Source: CAZOGW01 sp964579415 (GTDB lineage Bacteria > Actinomycetota > Acidimicrobiia > Spongiisociales > UBA5794). From it: a stretch of DNA of 64,000 nucleotides. Location: contig CAZOGW010000005.1 in assembly GCA_964579415.1 (NCBI GenBank), positions 7,381 through 71,380 on the forward strand, written 5' to 3'. Within the stretch, counting starts at the first letter, position 1, and each line of letters begins with the position of its first letter. The position numbers and the translations under genes were made by a program. Shown piece by piece: positions 50,884-59,195 of the stretch. Below the pieces are notes generated by a model. That model was given only the letters and a program-made list of their open reading frames with translations. It had not been told where the DNA came from and did no database searches.

Positions 50884-50928
50884 GCCACGGCGCTCCACTC
50901 ACCCGACACCGAGATCACAGGAGAGACC

Positions 50929-51204
50929 ATGCCACCGAGCAAGAGAACCACCAAGCGGCGGCGACCGACCGCCGCCGACAGCAGGCGACGGAAGAAGGTC
51001 TGCGCCTTCTGCCGCACCAGCGGAGACGTCCCCGTCATCGACTACAAGGACATCGCCGTGCTGCGCCGCTACATGTCCGACCGCGGCAAGATCCGTGCCC
51101 GCCGCGTCACCGGCAACTGCGGCATCCACCAGCGCAAGATCTCCATCGCCATCAAGAACGCCCGCGAGATGGCCCTGCTGCCCTACGTGTCGACCCGCCC
51201 ATGA
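50929..51204 (+). CDS. rpsR: Small ribosomal subunit protein S18
   Basis: The 91-residue protein has a basic N-terminus with a CxxC pair (KKVCAFCRTSG) and the S18 core DYKDIAVLRRYMSDRGKI, RRVTGNCGIHQRKISIAIKNARE. The CAFC with further Cys suggests a zinc-containing (C+) type S18. It overlaps rplI by four bases (ATGA). Confidence 0.97.
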   Translation: MPPSKRTTKRRRPTAADSRRRKKVCAFCRTSGDVPVIDYKDIAVLRRYMSDRGKIRARRVTGNCGIHQRKISIAIKNAREMALLPYVSTRP

Positions 51205-51653
51205 CGGCCAAGCTCATCCTCATCAAGGACGTGCCCGACCTGGGTACCAAGGGAGACATCGTCGACGTCGCCGACGGTTACGCCCGCAACTTCCTCGTGC
51301 CCAAGGGCCACGCCGTCCCCGCCACCCGCGGCACGCTGGCCCAGGCGGAGGGGATGCGCCAGGCGCGAATCGAGTCGGAGCGCCGGGTTCGCGCCGAGGC
51401 CGACCAGCTTGCCCAGAGCCTGGTGGGAACCAGGGTCGTCGTAGCGGCTCGGGCCGGTGACGAGGGCCGCCTGTTCGGCTCCATCGGAACGCACGACATC
51501 GTCGAGGCGGTGAAGAAGTTCACCGGTGTCGAGGTGCCGCAGCGGATGGTCACCATCGAGAAGCCCATCAAGGAGATCGGACTCCACGAGGTCTCGATCC
51601 AGCCCCACCCCGAGGTGGAGTTCCGCCTCACCCTCGACGTCATCCCGGTCTGA
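51201..51653 (+). CDS. rplI: Large ribosomal subunit protein L9
   Basis: The 150-residue protein has the L9 N-terminal domain (LILIKDVPDLGTKGDIVDVADGYARNFLVPKGHA spans about residues 4-37), the long connecting helix (AQAEGMRQARIESERRVRAEADQLAQ region) and the C-terminal domain (GSIGTHDIVEAVKKFTG, HPEVEFRLTLDVIPV). It is coupled to rpsR and ends the operon before a hairpin. Confidence 0.97.
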   Translation: MTAKLILIKDVPDLGTKGDIVDVADGYARNFLVPKGHAVPATRGTLAQAEGMRQARIESERRVRAEADQLAQSLVGTRVVVAARAGDEGRLFGSIGTHDIVEAVKKFTGVEVPQRMVTIEKPIKEIGLHEVSIQPHPEVEFRLTLDVIPV

Positions 51654-51667
51654 GCCGGCCCAGGCAC

Positions 51668-51702
51668 GCCCTCCCCGACCTCGTCCGGAGGCAGGGGAGG
51701 GC
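51668..51702 (+). terminator. Hairpin after rplI
   Basis: GCCCTCCCC (51668-51676) pairs perfectly with GGGGAGGGC (51694-51702) around a 17-base loop that can pair further. No T-run follows. It probably ends the rpsF-rplI transcript. Confidence 0.65.
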
Positions 51703-51713
51703 GCCACGAGGGA

Positions 51714-51721
51714 TATACACT
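51714..51721 (+). promoter_or_regulatory. -10 of purF, implying a leaderless mRNA
   Basis: TATACACT ends six bases before the GTG at 51728, so transcription should begin at or next to the start codon. No Shine-Dalgarno sequence is present. Leaderless mRNAs are common in actinobacteria. Confidence 0.6.
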
Positions 51722-51727
51722 GGCGCC

Positions 51728-53140
51728 GTGATGGACACCCCCGTCTCCATCGACCGGCCCGGCGAGGCATGCGGAGTCTTCGGGGTGTACGCACCCGGTA
51801 TGGACACGGCCCGCCTCGTCTACTTCGGCCTGTTCGCACTGCAGCACCGCGGTCAGGAGAGCGCCGGGATCGCCGTCGCCAGCCAGGACAACCTCACCGT
51901 CGTCAAGGACCTCGGTCTGGTCGCCCAGGTGTTCGACGAGCCCACCCTGGCCACCCTGGAGGGCCCGCTGGCGATCGGCCACACCCGGTACTCGACCACC
52001 GGCTCGTCAGTGTGGGAGAACTCACAACCTCTCTACCGGCAGGTCGGCGACAACGGCATCGCCCTCGCCCACAACGGCAACCTCACCAACACCCGCCAGC
52101 TCGCCGAGCAGTACGGCAAGCTCTTCGCCACCACCGACTCGGAGCTGATGACCGAGGCGCTGGCGGCGGCCATGCACGGCGGCCTCAGCCTGGAGAAGGC
52201 GGCACTGGAGACGCTGCCCCGCTTCGAAGGAGCCTTCACGCTGGCCCTGATGGACCAGAGCACGCTGGTGGCGGTGCGCGACCCGTACGGATTCCGGCCG
52301 CTGTGCCTGGGGCAGATCGACGGCGGCTGGGTGGTGGCGTCGGAGACGGCCGCCCTCGACATCATCGGCGCCCGCTTCATCCGCCAGATCGAGCCGGGAG
52401 AGATGCTGGTCATCGACGGCGGAGAGTTGCGCAGCCACCGTCCCTTCGACCCGGCCCCGAGCCGGCTGTGCATTTTCGAGTTCGTCTACTTCGCCCGGCC
52501 CGACTCGATGCTCGACGGCCGCAACGTCCACGCCGCCCGCTGGCGTATGGGCCACCGCCTCGCCGAGCAGGCGCCGGTCGGCGCAGAAGTGGTGGTGCCC
52601 GTCCCCGAGAGCGGGATACCCGCTGCCCAGGGGTTCGCCGCCGCCTCCGGCATCCCCTACACCGAGGGGCTGGTGAAGAACCGCTACGTGGGCCGCACCT
52701 TCATCTCGCCGGCCCAGTCGATGCGGGACCAGGGGATCCGCATGAAGCTCAACCCCATCCCCGAGGTCCTCGACGGCCGCAGGGTGGTGCTCATCGACGA
52801 CTCCATCGTCCGCGGCTCCACCACCCGCCAGTTGGTGCGCATGGTCCGCGGCGCCGGCGCCCGCGAGGTGCACCTGCGCATCTCGTCACCGCCGTACCGC
52901 TGGCCGTGTTACTACGGCATGGACACCGGGGACCGCAGCACGCTGCTCGCCGCCGACCGCACCATCGACGAGGTGGCGGAGTTCCTCGAGGTCGACTCGC
53001 TCGAATACCTCGACCTGGACAACCTCATCGGCGCCACCGCACTGCCTGCCGACGGTTTCTGCACGGCGTGCCTGTCGGGGGAGTACCCCACGTCGATCGA
53101 GGACGGCGCCGGCGACAAGTACCTGCTGGAGCACCCGTGA
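51728..53140 (+). CDS. purF: Amidophosphoribosyltransferase
   Basis: The protein is 470 residues from GTG 51728 (or ATG 51731). The short propeptide ends at the N-terminal nucleophile Cys in GEACGVFGVYAPG. Glutaminase residues (LQHRGQESAGIA, GHTRYSTTGSS, NGNLTNTRQLAEQY) and the PRPP loop (VVLIDDSIVRGSTTRQLVRM) are clear. The first purine-specific step, making phosphoribosylamine, is catalysed. Its stop overlaps the purM GTG by four bases. Confidence 0.97.
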   Translation: MMDTPVSIDRPGEACGVFGVYAPGMDTARLVYFGLFALQHRGQESAGIAVASQDNLTVVKDLGLVAQVFDEPTLATLEGPLAIGHTRYSTTGSSVWENSQPLYRQVGDNGIALAHNGNLTNTRQLAEQYGKLFATTDSELMTEALAAAMHGGLSLEKAALETLPRFEGAFTLALMDQSTLVAVRDPYGFRPLCLGQIDGGWVVASETAALDIIGARFIRQIEPGEMLVIDGGELRSHRPFDPAPSRLCIFEFVYFARPDSMLDGRNVHAARWRMGHRLAEQAPVGAEVVVPVPESGIPAAQGFAAASGIPYTEGLVKNRYVGRTFISPAQSMRDQGIRMKLNPIPEVLDGRRVVLIDDSIVRGSTTRQLVRMVRGAGAREVHLRISSPPYRWPCYYGMDTGDRSTLLAADRTIDEVAEFLEVDSLEYLDLDNLIGATALPADGFCTACLSGEYPTSIEDGAGDKYLLEHP

Positions 53141-54156
53141 CCACGTACCGCGCCTCCGGGGTGGACCTGGAGGCGGCCGACAGGGTGGTCGACGAGATCG
53201 GCCCCGCCGTCACCGCGACCTGGGGCGACGGTGTCGTCGGCGGCTTCGGCGGATTCGCCGCCGGCATCCGGCTTCCCGCCGGGTACACCCGTCCGGTGCT
53301 GATGATGTCCACCGACGGCGTGGGCACCAAGGCAGACCTGGCCCGGCAGGCCGGAAGGCTCGACGGGCTCGGGTTCGACCTGGTGGCCATGTGTGTCGAC
53401 GACCTCGCCGCCGCCGGAGCACGACCGCTCGCCATGACCGACTACCTCGCCGTCGGCGCCATCGACGTGGAGGTCGTCTCCACCCTGGTCCGCTCGGTGG
53501 CCGACGCCTGCGCCGCCGCCGGCGTCGCCCTTCTCGGAGGCGAGACCGCCGAGCATCCCGGAGTGATGCCGTCAGGGGAGTTCGACCTGGCCGGGGCCGC
53601 CCTCGGCGTGGTGGAGGAGGGGAACGAGATCGACGGCACGGCGGTCTCCCCCGGGGATATCGTCCTCGGCATACCCAGCCCCAACCTGCGCTCCAACGGC
53701 TTCTCCCTGGTCCGGGCCATCCTCGCAAGCGGCCCCCGCCTCGACGACCCGCTCCCCGGGTGCGACGGTGCCGTCGCCGAGATCCTGCTGGCCCCGTCGG
53801 TGATCTACGCCCCCGCCGTCGTGGACCTGGTGGCGGCGGTCGAGGTGCACGGCATGGCCCACGTTACCGGAGGTGGGCTCCCCGGCAACGTCCGCCGCAT
53901 CCTTCCCTCCGGGTGCGATGCCGCCATCGACACCGGCTCGTGGGAGCCGCCGCCCGCCTTCGCCGCCGTGCAGCGCCTCGGCGACGTCCCCGACTCCGAG
54001 ATGTTCACCACCTTCAACATGGGCATCGGCTTTGTGGTGGTGGTCCCACCCACCGAAGCAGGCCCCGCCCTGGCCTCCCTCGGCAGCCGGGGCCACGCCG
54101 CGCTACCGATCGGCTCCATAGCCCCCGGCACCGGCCAGGTCCATCTTCTTACGTAG
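53137..54156 (+). CDS. purM: Phosphoribosylformylglycinamidine cyclo-ligase
   Basis: The 339-residue protein from GTG 53137 has the AIR synthase motifs: YRASGVDLEAADRVV, LMMSTDGVGTKADLARQ, VAMCVDDLAAAGARPL, LLGGETAEHPGVM, NLRSNGFSLVR, HVTGGGLPGNVRRILP and FTTFNMGIGF. It closes the imidazole ring of AIR using ATP. Translation is coupled to purF. Confidence 0.97.
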   Translation: MTTYRASGVDLEAADRVVDEIGPAVTATWGDGVVGGFGGFAAGIRLPAGYTRPVLMMSTDGVGTKADLARQAGRLDGLGFDLVAMCVDDLAAAGARPLAMTDYLAVGAIDVEVVSTLVRSVADACAAAGVALLGGETAEHPGVMPSGEFDLAGAALGVVEEGNEIDGTAVSPGDIVLGIPSPNLRSNGFSLVRAILASGPRLDDPLPGCDGAVAEILLAPSVIYAPAVVDLVAAVEVHGMAHVTGGGLPGNVRRILPSGCDAAIDTGSWEPPPAFAAVQRLGDVPDSEMFTTFNMGIGFVVVVPPTEAGPALASLGSRGHAALPIGSIAPGTGQVHLLT

Positions 54157-54207
54157 CACGTCCCTTTTGTAACCGGTGCCACGCGTCCTGTGTCTTACGC
54201 TTAGAGC

Positions 54208-55266
54208 ATGGCGAACACGGTGCGGTTGGTGACGGAGCCGGAGGGATACGGCGCGGCGGTGGGGTTGGTGCGCCGCTACGTCGCCGAACTCGGACCTGAA
54301 GCCGGTACCCCGATCGATCCCGGATCTGTGGACGTCCCTGAGGCGGCCGGCGACGATCACGGCGCCACCTTCCTCGCCGAGAGCGATGGCCGGCCGGTGG
54401 GGGTGGTGCTGGTGCGTCGCATCGGCCACGACGTCGCCGAGATGAAACGCATGTACGTCCTCTCCGAGGCACGCGGCCTCGGCCTGGGATCCCGCCTCGC
54501 CCGCCACGCCATTGCCTTCGCCCGCCGCGCCGGGTTCCGCCGCCTTCTCCTCGATACCGATACCGAGACAATGGAGGCGGCCAACCGCCTCTACGAGTCG
54601 CTCGGCTTCGTCGACACCGCGCCGCACCGCCACAACCCGGTTCCGTTCGCCCGCTTCCTGGCCCTCGATCTGGCCACCATACCCATCCCCGCTCCCGTGG
54701 GCGTCGTCCTCGCCGGGGGCGCCGGCACCCGCATGGGCGCCGACAAGGCCCGGGTCGAACTGGGCGGCGTTCCCAATGCGGTGCGAATCGCCGGCGTCAT
54801 CGAAGCTGCCGGGCTGGCGCCGCTGGTGGCGGGGGGCGAGGCGCCGGAAGGGTTCGCCCACGTCCCCGACGCCCCCGGCATGAACGGCCCGGTGGCGGGT
54901 GTCGTCGCCGCATTCCGCGCCAACCCGGGAGCCGACCTGCTGGTGGTGGCCACCGACCAGCCCTACCTGCGCACCACGACGGTGCGCCGGCTGCTGGCCA
55001 CGGCCGGCGATGCCGTGGCGCCGGTGGATGGGCGCCGCCAGACGACGTGTGCCGTCTACCGCGACGCCTGTGTCCCCATCCTGGAGCGCCTCGCGGCCGA
55101 GAACGGGGAGGCGTCATTGCAGACCCTCCTCGATCGTGTCGACACCACCGAGGTCGACGAGGCGACCTGGGGAACCTGGGGCGAGGACGGCCGTTCCTGG
55201 CTCAGCCTGGACACCCCGGAGCTGGTTGCCGCGGCCCGCGCCAGTTGGCCGGCACCACCGATGTAG
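54208..55266 (+). CDS. GNAT acetyltransferase-MobA-like nucleotidyltransferase fusion
   Basis: The 352-residue protein joins two domains. Residues 1-152 are a GNAT acetyltransferase (RMYVLSEARGLGLGSRLARHA acetyl-CoA loop, MEAANRLYESLGFVDT). Residues 163-350 are a MobA-like NTP transferase: VVLAGGAGTRMGADKARV (nucleotide loop with Lys180), PGMNGPVAGVVAAF and LLVVATDQPYLR. MobA transfers GMP to molybdopterin; the GNAT partner is not usual for it. The stop codon is the first TAG of a heptamer locus. Confidence 0.85.
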   Translation: MANTVRLVTEPEGYGAAVGLVRRYVAELGPEAGTPIDPGSVDVPEAAGDDHGATFLAESDGRPVGVVLVRRIGHDVAEMKRMYVLSEARGLGLGSRLARHAIAFARRAGFRRLLLDTDTETMEAANRLYESLGFVDTAPHRHNPVPFARFLALDLATIPIPAPVGVVLAGGAGTRMGADKARVELGGVPNAVRIAGVIEAAGLAPLVAGGEAPEGFAHVPDAPGMNGPVAGVVAAFRANPGADLLVVATDQPYLRTTTVRRLLATAGDAVAPVDGRRQTTCAVYRDACVPILERLAAENGEASLQTLLDRVDTTEVDEATWGTWGEDGRSWLSLDTPELVAAARASWPAPPM

Positions 55267-55339
55267 GTACTAGGTACTACGAAGAACGTACCTCGCGGTA
55301 CCGAATACTGAATACCGAATACCGAACAACGGTACGCTC
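55264..55339. repeat. Mixed heptamer locus
   Basis: Two TAGGTAC units, TACGAAG, AACGTAC, CTCGCGG, then TACCGAA, TACTGAA, TACCGAA, TACCGAA and, after six bases, TACGCTC. The register stays at seven bases across most of the locus. The first unit supplies the stop of the fusion gene, and the last lies seven bases before the crotonase ATG. Confidence 0.85.
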
Positions 55340-55346
55340 ATCGCCC

Positions 55347-56171
55347 ATGAGCGGCCTTCCCGGTTCCCGGGTGATCACTGTCGAGCGTGAAGAGCACGTG
55401 GCCACCGTGTGGCTGGACCGGCCCGACAAGCTGAACGCGATGGCGCCGGAGTTCTGGGAGGATTTCCCCGCGATCGTGGATGCCCTGGGGGATGACGAAT
55501 CGGTCCGGGCCATCGTGGTCGCCGGGCGGGGGCGGGCCTTCACCGTCGGCCTCGACCTGGAGGCGTTCGCCCCGCTCCTGCTGTCCGATGCCGGGACCTC
55601 GGTCGCCGGCCGGCGGGAGTTCCTCGCCATGGCCACGCGCATGCAGAAGGCCTTCAGTTCCCTCGCAGACAACCCCAAGCCGGTAATCGCCGCAGTCCAT
55701 GGCTGGTGCATCGGCGCCGGGCTGGACCTCGTCACCGCCTGCGACATCCGCCTCGCCGCCGAGGACGCCGTGTTCTCGGTACGGGAGACCAGGATCGCCA
55801 TGGTGGCCGACGTTGGCACCCTGCAGCGCATGCCCCGTATCGTCGATCCCGGCTGGCTGGCCGAGGTGGTGTACACCGGGCGTGACTTCGGCGCCGCCGA
55901 AGCACACCAGGCACGACTGGTGACCCGGGTGCTCCCGGACGCCGCCCTCACCCGGATGGCGGCACAGGAGATGGCCGCCGCCATCGCCGCCAACTCGCCG
56001 CTGGCGGTCCAGGGCGCCAAGGCGGTGCTCCGCCGCGGCACCGCCTCCGCCACCGCCGACGCCCTCGACCACGTCGCCTTGTGGAACGCCGCCTTCCTCC
56101 ATTCCGACGACCTCGCCGAGGCTGTCCGTGCCCACCTGGAGCGGCGCCCGCCGGACTTCACCGGAAGGTAG
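55347..56171 (+). CDS. Enoyl-CoA hydratase/isomerase (crotonase) family protein
   Basis: The protein is 274 residues from ATG 55347. The crotonase oxyanion motifs are AIVVAGRGRAFTVGLDLEAF and KPVIAAVHGWCIGAGLDLVTACDIR. The segment FSVRETRIAMVADVGTLQRMPRI has an Asp in the position used by delta3,5-delta2,4-dienoyl-CoA isomerases (ECH1-like), so isomerase activity is more likely than hydratase. It would work in beta-oxidation of unsaturated acyl-CoAs in the cytoplasm. Confidence 0.9.
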   Translation: MSGLPGSRVITVEREEHVATVWLDRPDKLNAMAPEFWEDFPAIVDALGDDESVRAIVVAGRGRAFTVGLDLEAFAPLLLSDAGTSVAGRREFLAMATRMQKAFSSLADNPKPVIAAVHGWCIGAGLDLVTACDIRLAAEDAVFSVRETRIAMVADVGTLQRMPRIVDPGWLAEVVYTGRDFGAAEAHQARLVTRVLPDAALTRMAAQEMAAAIAANSPLAVQGAKAVLRRGTASATADALDHVALWNAAFLHSDDLAEAVRAHLERRPPDFTGR

Positions 56172-56319
56172 CCCGAGCCGGGAACGGGACCCGGGCCCGT
56201 GTGCGACAATGCCGGCGTGCTGACCACGCCACGCTCGTCCCGCTCACACCTCTTCGCCGCTCCGTAAGCTCCGGCGAACTCCCGCCGCTGCCCGCCACCT
56301 TGCACAGGAGCTGTCCGCC

Positions 56320-57597
56320 ATGCCTGACCTCAAGAGCCGCCACGCCAACGTCATCGCCCCCGTTATCGGATTCGACACCGACATCGAGATCGTCGCCTCG
56401 GAAGGGAGTTGGGTCACCGCCGCCGACGGCAGGCGATACCTCGACTTCACCTGCGGCATCGCCGTGTCCAACCTGGGGCATCAGCCGCCCACGGTCAAGC
56501 AGGCCGTGATCGAGCAGATCGACAAGCTGTGGCACGCCGGGGGCGTGTTCCGTTACGAGACGCTGGTCACCGCCGCCGAGCGGCTGCGGTCGGTCACCCC
56601 GGACGGTATCGAGAAGTTCTTCTTCATGAACTCGGGCGCCGAGGCCGTAGAGGCTGCGGTGAAGCTGGCCCGCAAGACCACCGGCCGGCAGGGCGTCATC
56701 GTGTTCCGCGGCGGGTTCCACGGCCGCACCATGGGGTCGGTCAGCTACACCACCTCGAAGGCCAAGTACCGGCAGGGCTACCACCCGCTGGTGGGCTCGG
56801 TGTTCGTCACGCCGTACCCCCGGGGCTTCCGCTGGAAGATGACCAACGAGGAGGCCACCGCCCGAGCCATCCAGGAGCTCCACCTGCTCCTCGACCACGA
56901 GATCACTCCCGGCGAGGTTGCCGCCTTCCTCATCGAGCCCCTCCAGGGTGAGGGCGGGTACTACCCGGCCGGCAAGGCGTTCCTCGACGAGTTGCGGCGC
57001 CTCGCCGACGAGCACGGCATCCTGCTCATCGTCGACGAGGTGCAGACCGGGTTCGGTCGCACCGGGGATTGGTTCACCAGCGACGTGTACGGCGTTCGCC
57101 CCGACGTCCTGGTCCTGGGCAAGGCCATCGCCAACGGCTTCCCCCTCTCGGCGGTGGGCGCCTCCGCCGAGCTGCTCGACTCGTGGCCGCCCGGCTCGCA
57201 CGGAACCACCTTCGGCGGCAACCCGGTGTGCTGCGCCGCCTGCATCGCCACCGTGGAAACGCTCGCCGACGTGGTCCCGCATGTGGGGAAGCTCTCCCAG
57301 CACGCCTTCGACCGCTTCGGAGAGATGGCGGGCAAGCATCCCACCATCGGCGACGTGCGCGGCCTGGGCCTGATGATCGGCATCGAGCTGGTGGGCGAGG
57401 ACGGCCACGCCCCGGCACCGGAGGCGTACCAGCATCTCCACGACCACACCCTGGCCGAAGGCATGTTCCTGCTGCCGTGCGGCCCGCAGGGCAACATCAT
57501 CCGCTTCATCCCGCCCCTCAACGTCTCCACCGAAGAGCTCGACCACGGCATCGACATCATCGACGCGGGCATCGCCTCCTGGGAATCGAGGATCTAG
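56320..57597 (+). CDS. Class III aminotransferase (4-aminobutyrate aminotransferase-like)
   Basis: The 425-residue protein has GSWVTAADGRRYLDFTCGIAVSNLGH (about residues 28-53), FFMNSGAEAVEAAVKLAR, FRGGFHGRTMGSVSYT, IEPLQGEGGYYP, the PLP Asp in LLIVDEVQTGFGRTG, the PLP Lys in VLGKAIANGFPLSA and TTFGGNPVCCAA. The sequence fits GabT/acetylornithine-type enzymes acting on omega-amino groups. Exact substrate is uncertain. The stop TAG at 57595 is the first base triplet of a heptamer repeat. Confidence 0.92.
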   Translation: MPDLKSRHANVIAPVIGFDTDIEIVASEGSWVTAADGRRYLDFTCGIAVSNLGHQPPTVKQAVIEQIDKLWHAGGVFRYETLVTAAERLRSVTPDGIEKFFFMNSGAEAVEAAVKLARKTTGRQGVIVFRGGFHGRTMGSVSYTTSKAKYRQGYHPLVGSVFVTPYPRGFRWKMTNEEATARAIQELHLLLDHEITPGEVAAFLIEPLQGEGGYYPAGKAFLDELRRLADEHGILLIVDEVQTGFGRTGDWFTSDVYGVRPDVLVLGKAIANGFPLSAVGASAELLDSWPPGSHGTTFGGNPVCCAACIATVETLADVVPHVGKLSQHAFDRFGEMAGKHPTIGDVRGLGLMIGIELVGEDGHAPAPEAYQHLHDHTLAEGMFLLPCGPQGNIIRFIPPLNVSTEELDHGIDIIDAGIASWESRI

Positions 57598-59075
57598 TAC
57601 TTAGTACTTAGTACTTGTTGGGGTTTACCGCGGCCGGGGAGGATCAGCGCTATGGCGGCTGCCGCCAGCGCGGCGATGAGAGCCCATTCGCCGTAGCGGG
57701 TGTAGATGGTGGGGGCGCCGGTCTGGTAGTTGATCCGGTGCGTCAGCGTTTCCTCCACGAACAGGTCGGTCGAGGCGAGCACGGCACCGGCAGGGCTGAT
57801 GAACGCCGATTTGCCGGTGATGGCGGCAATGACCACGTTCTGACCGACGGCGGCGGCATTCACACTGGCCAGATCGATGAGCTGGTCGGCCGCCGGGGTG
57901 TGGCCGTAGCTGCTCTCGTTGGTGGGTACCACGATGACCTGGGCACCGGCGACCACGGTGTCCCGGTAGTAGCGGGTGAAGGCGGCCTCGAACGAGATCA
58001 GCGAGCCGATCTGGCCCTGGTCGGAGACGAAGACGACCGGAGCCTCGCCTCTCTCCATGTCCCGGGGCACCCGGGCGATGGCCGGGAGCACGCTGAACAG
58101 GCGGCGGGCGGGGACGTACTCTCCGAACGGCACCGGGTGGCGCTTCCGGTACTGGTCGAGGAGCGAACCGGTGGGCCCGAAGAAGTAGTTGACGTTGAGG
58201 AACGTGTCCTCGGATCCCTCCGTCCCGCTCACCAGCAGGTAGGCGCCGAGCCGGCGCGCCTCGCCTTCCAGCGCGGCCCGCACCTCCATGTTGGAGATGG
58301 GGTCGTAGGGCGTACCCAGGGAATTCTCCGGCCACACCACCAGGTCCACCGTTCCGGCGGGAATCTCACGGGTCAGCGCCAGGTGGGACTCGAAGATGAG
58401 CCGGTTCTCGTCGGGGCAGTGGACCTGCGGGCACGGTGTCCCGCCCTGGACCACGGCGACGTCCAGTTCCGGACCCGTCGCCGACGGGGGGAAGAGCCCG
58501 CCCCCCAGCATGAGGAGGAACCCGACCACCAGTGGATCGACGACCAAGCGCCAGTTCTCGGTGTCTTCGACGACCAGCACCAGCCCGGCGGCCACGGCCA
58601 CCGCGATCAGCGACCAGCCGATGGGACCGATCCACTGGGTGGCCCCGATGAACCCGGGGACACCGGCGATGGCGACTCCGAGTGAGCCCCAGCTGAAGCC
58701 CCCCAACGGCCATGTACCCCGCAGGAACTCGAGTAGTCCCCAGGTGGCGGTGACCACCAGCCACCACCGCGCCGGGGGCCAGTAGCGGAAGGCCCAGGCG
58801 ACGACGGCGAACACCACCATGAACAGCGACTGCATCACCGACAGCGGCAGCCAGGCGAGAAGCTCCAACTCCACCAGCCAGTAGAGCAGCGGCACGAAAA
58901 AGAAGAGACCGAACACCAGCCCGTGCAGGGCGGCGACGGCCAGTCGCTCGGTGCGGCGGACACTCCACAGCAGCGCGGCGACCGCAGGTACCGCGATCGG
59001 TCCCCAGTCGAGGGGAGGGAAGGCGGCCCACATCAGCGCCCCACCGGCGGCTGAGAGCAGCAGGAACGGTGTCAT
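57594..59075 (-). CDS. lnt: Apolipoprotein N-acyltransferase homologue with Ser at the nucleophile position
   Basis: The 493-residue protein has about six N-terminal helices and one C-terminal helix around a nitrilase-like domain. Lnt triad positions: Glu250 in VVWPENSL, Lys311 in YRKRHPVPFGEYVP, and Ser361 in GSLISFEAAF, where Lnt enzymes have Cys. It should N-acylate lipoproteins, but loss of the Cys makes the activity doubtful. The last residues (VLSTKY) are encoded by a heptamer repeat, and the stop overlaps the convergent aminotransferase gene. Confidence 0.88.
   Translation of the reverse strand: MTPFLLLSAAGGALMWAAFPPLDWGPIAVPAVAALLWSVRRTERLAVAALHGLVFGLFFFVPLLYWLVELELLAWLPLSVMQSLFMVVFAVVAWAFRYWPPARWWLVVTATWGLLEFLRGTWPLGGFSWGSLGVAIAGVPGFIGATQWIGPIGWSLIAVAVAAGLVLVVEDTENWRLVVDPLVVGFLLMLGGGLFPPSATGPELDVAVVQGGTPCPQVHCPDENRLIFESHLALTREIPAGTVDLVVWPENSLGTPYDPISNMEVRAALEGEARRLGAYLLVSGTEGSEDTFLNVNYFFGPTGSLLDQYRKRHPVPFGEYVPARRLFSVLPAIARVPRDMERGEAPVVFVSDQGQIGSLISFEAAFTRYYRDTVVAGAQVIVVPTNESSYGHTPAADQLIDLASVNAAAVGQNVVIAAITGKSAFISPAGAVLASTDLFVEETLTHRINYQTGAPTIYTRYGEWALIAALAAAAIALILPGRGKPQQVLSTKY
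57595..57615. repeat. Heptamer repeat at convergent gene ends
   Basis: Three perfect TAGTACT units run from 57595 to 57615. They provide the stop codon of the aminotransferase gene on the plus strand and the last six codons of the lnt homologue on the minus strand. Confidence 0.9.
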
Positions 59076-59195
59076 CGGGCGCGCAGGTTAGAGGCCGTAC
59101 CGCTCAAGGCGCGGTCGACACCCGGATCGTGACCTCCGGCGCACCGCACCGGTGCCCGTATTGGATGTCGGTGCCCGATGCCGGATACTGGCTCC

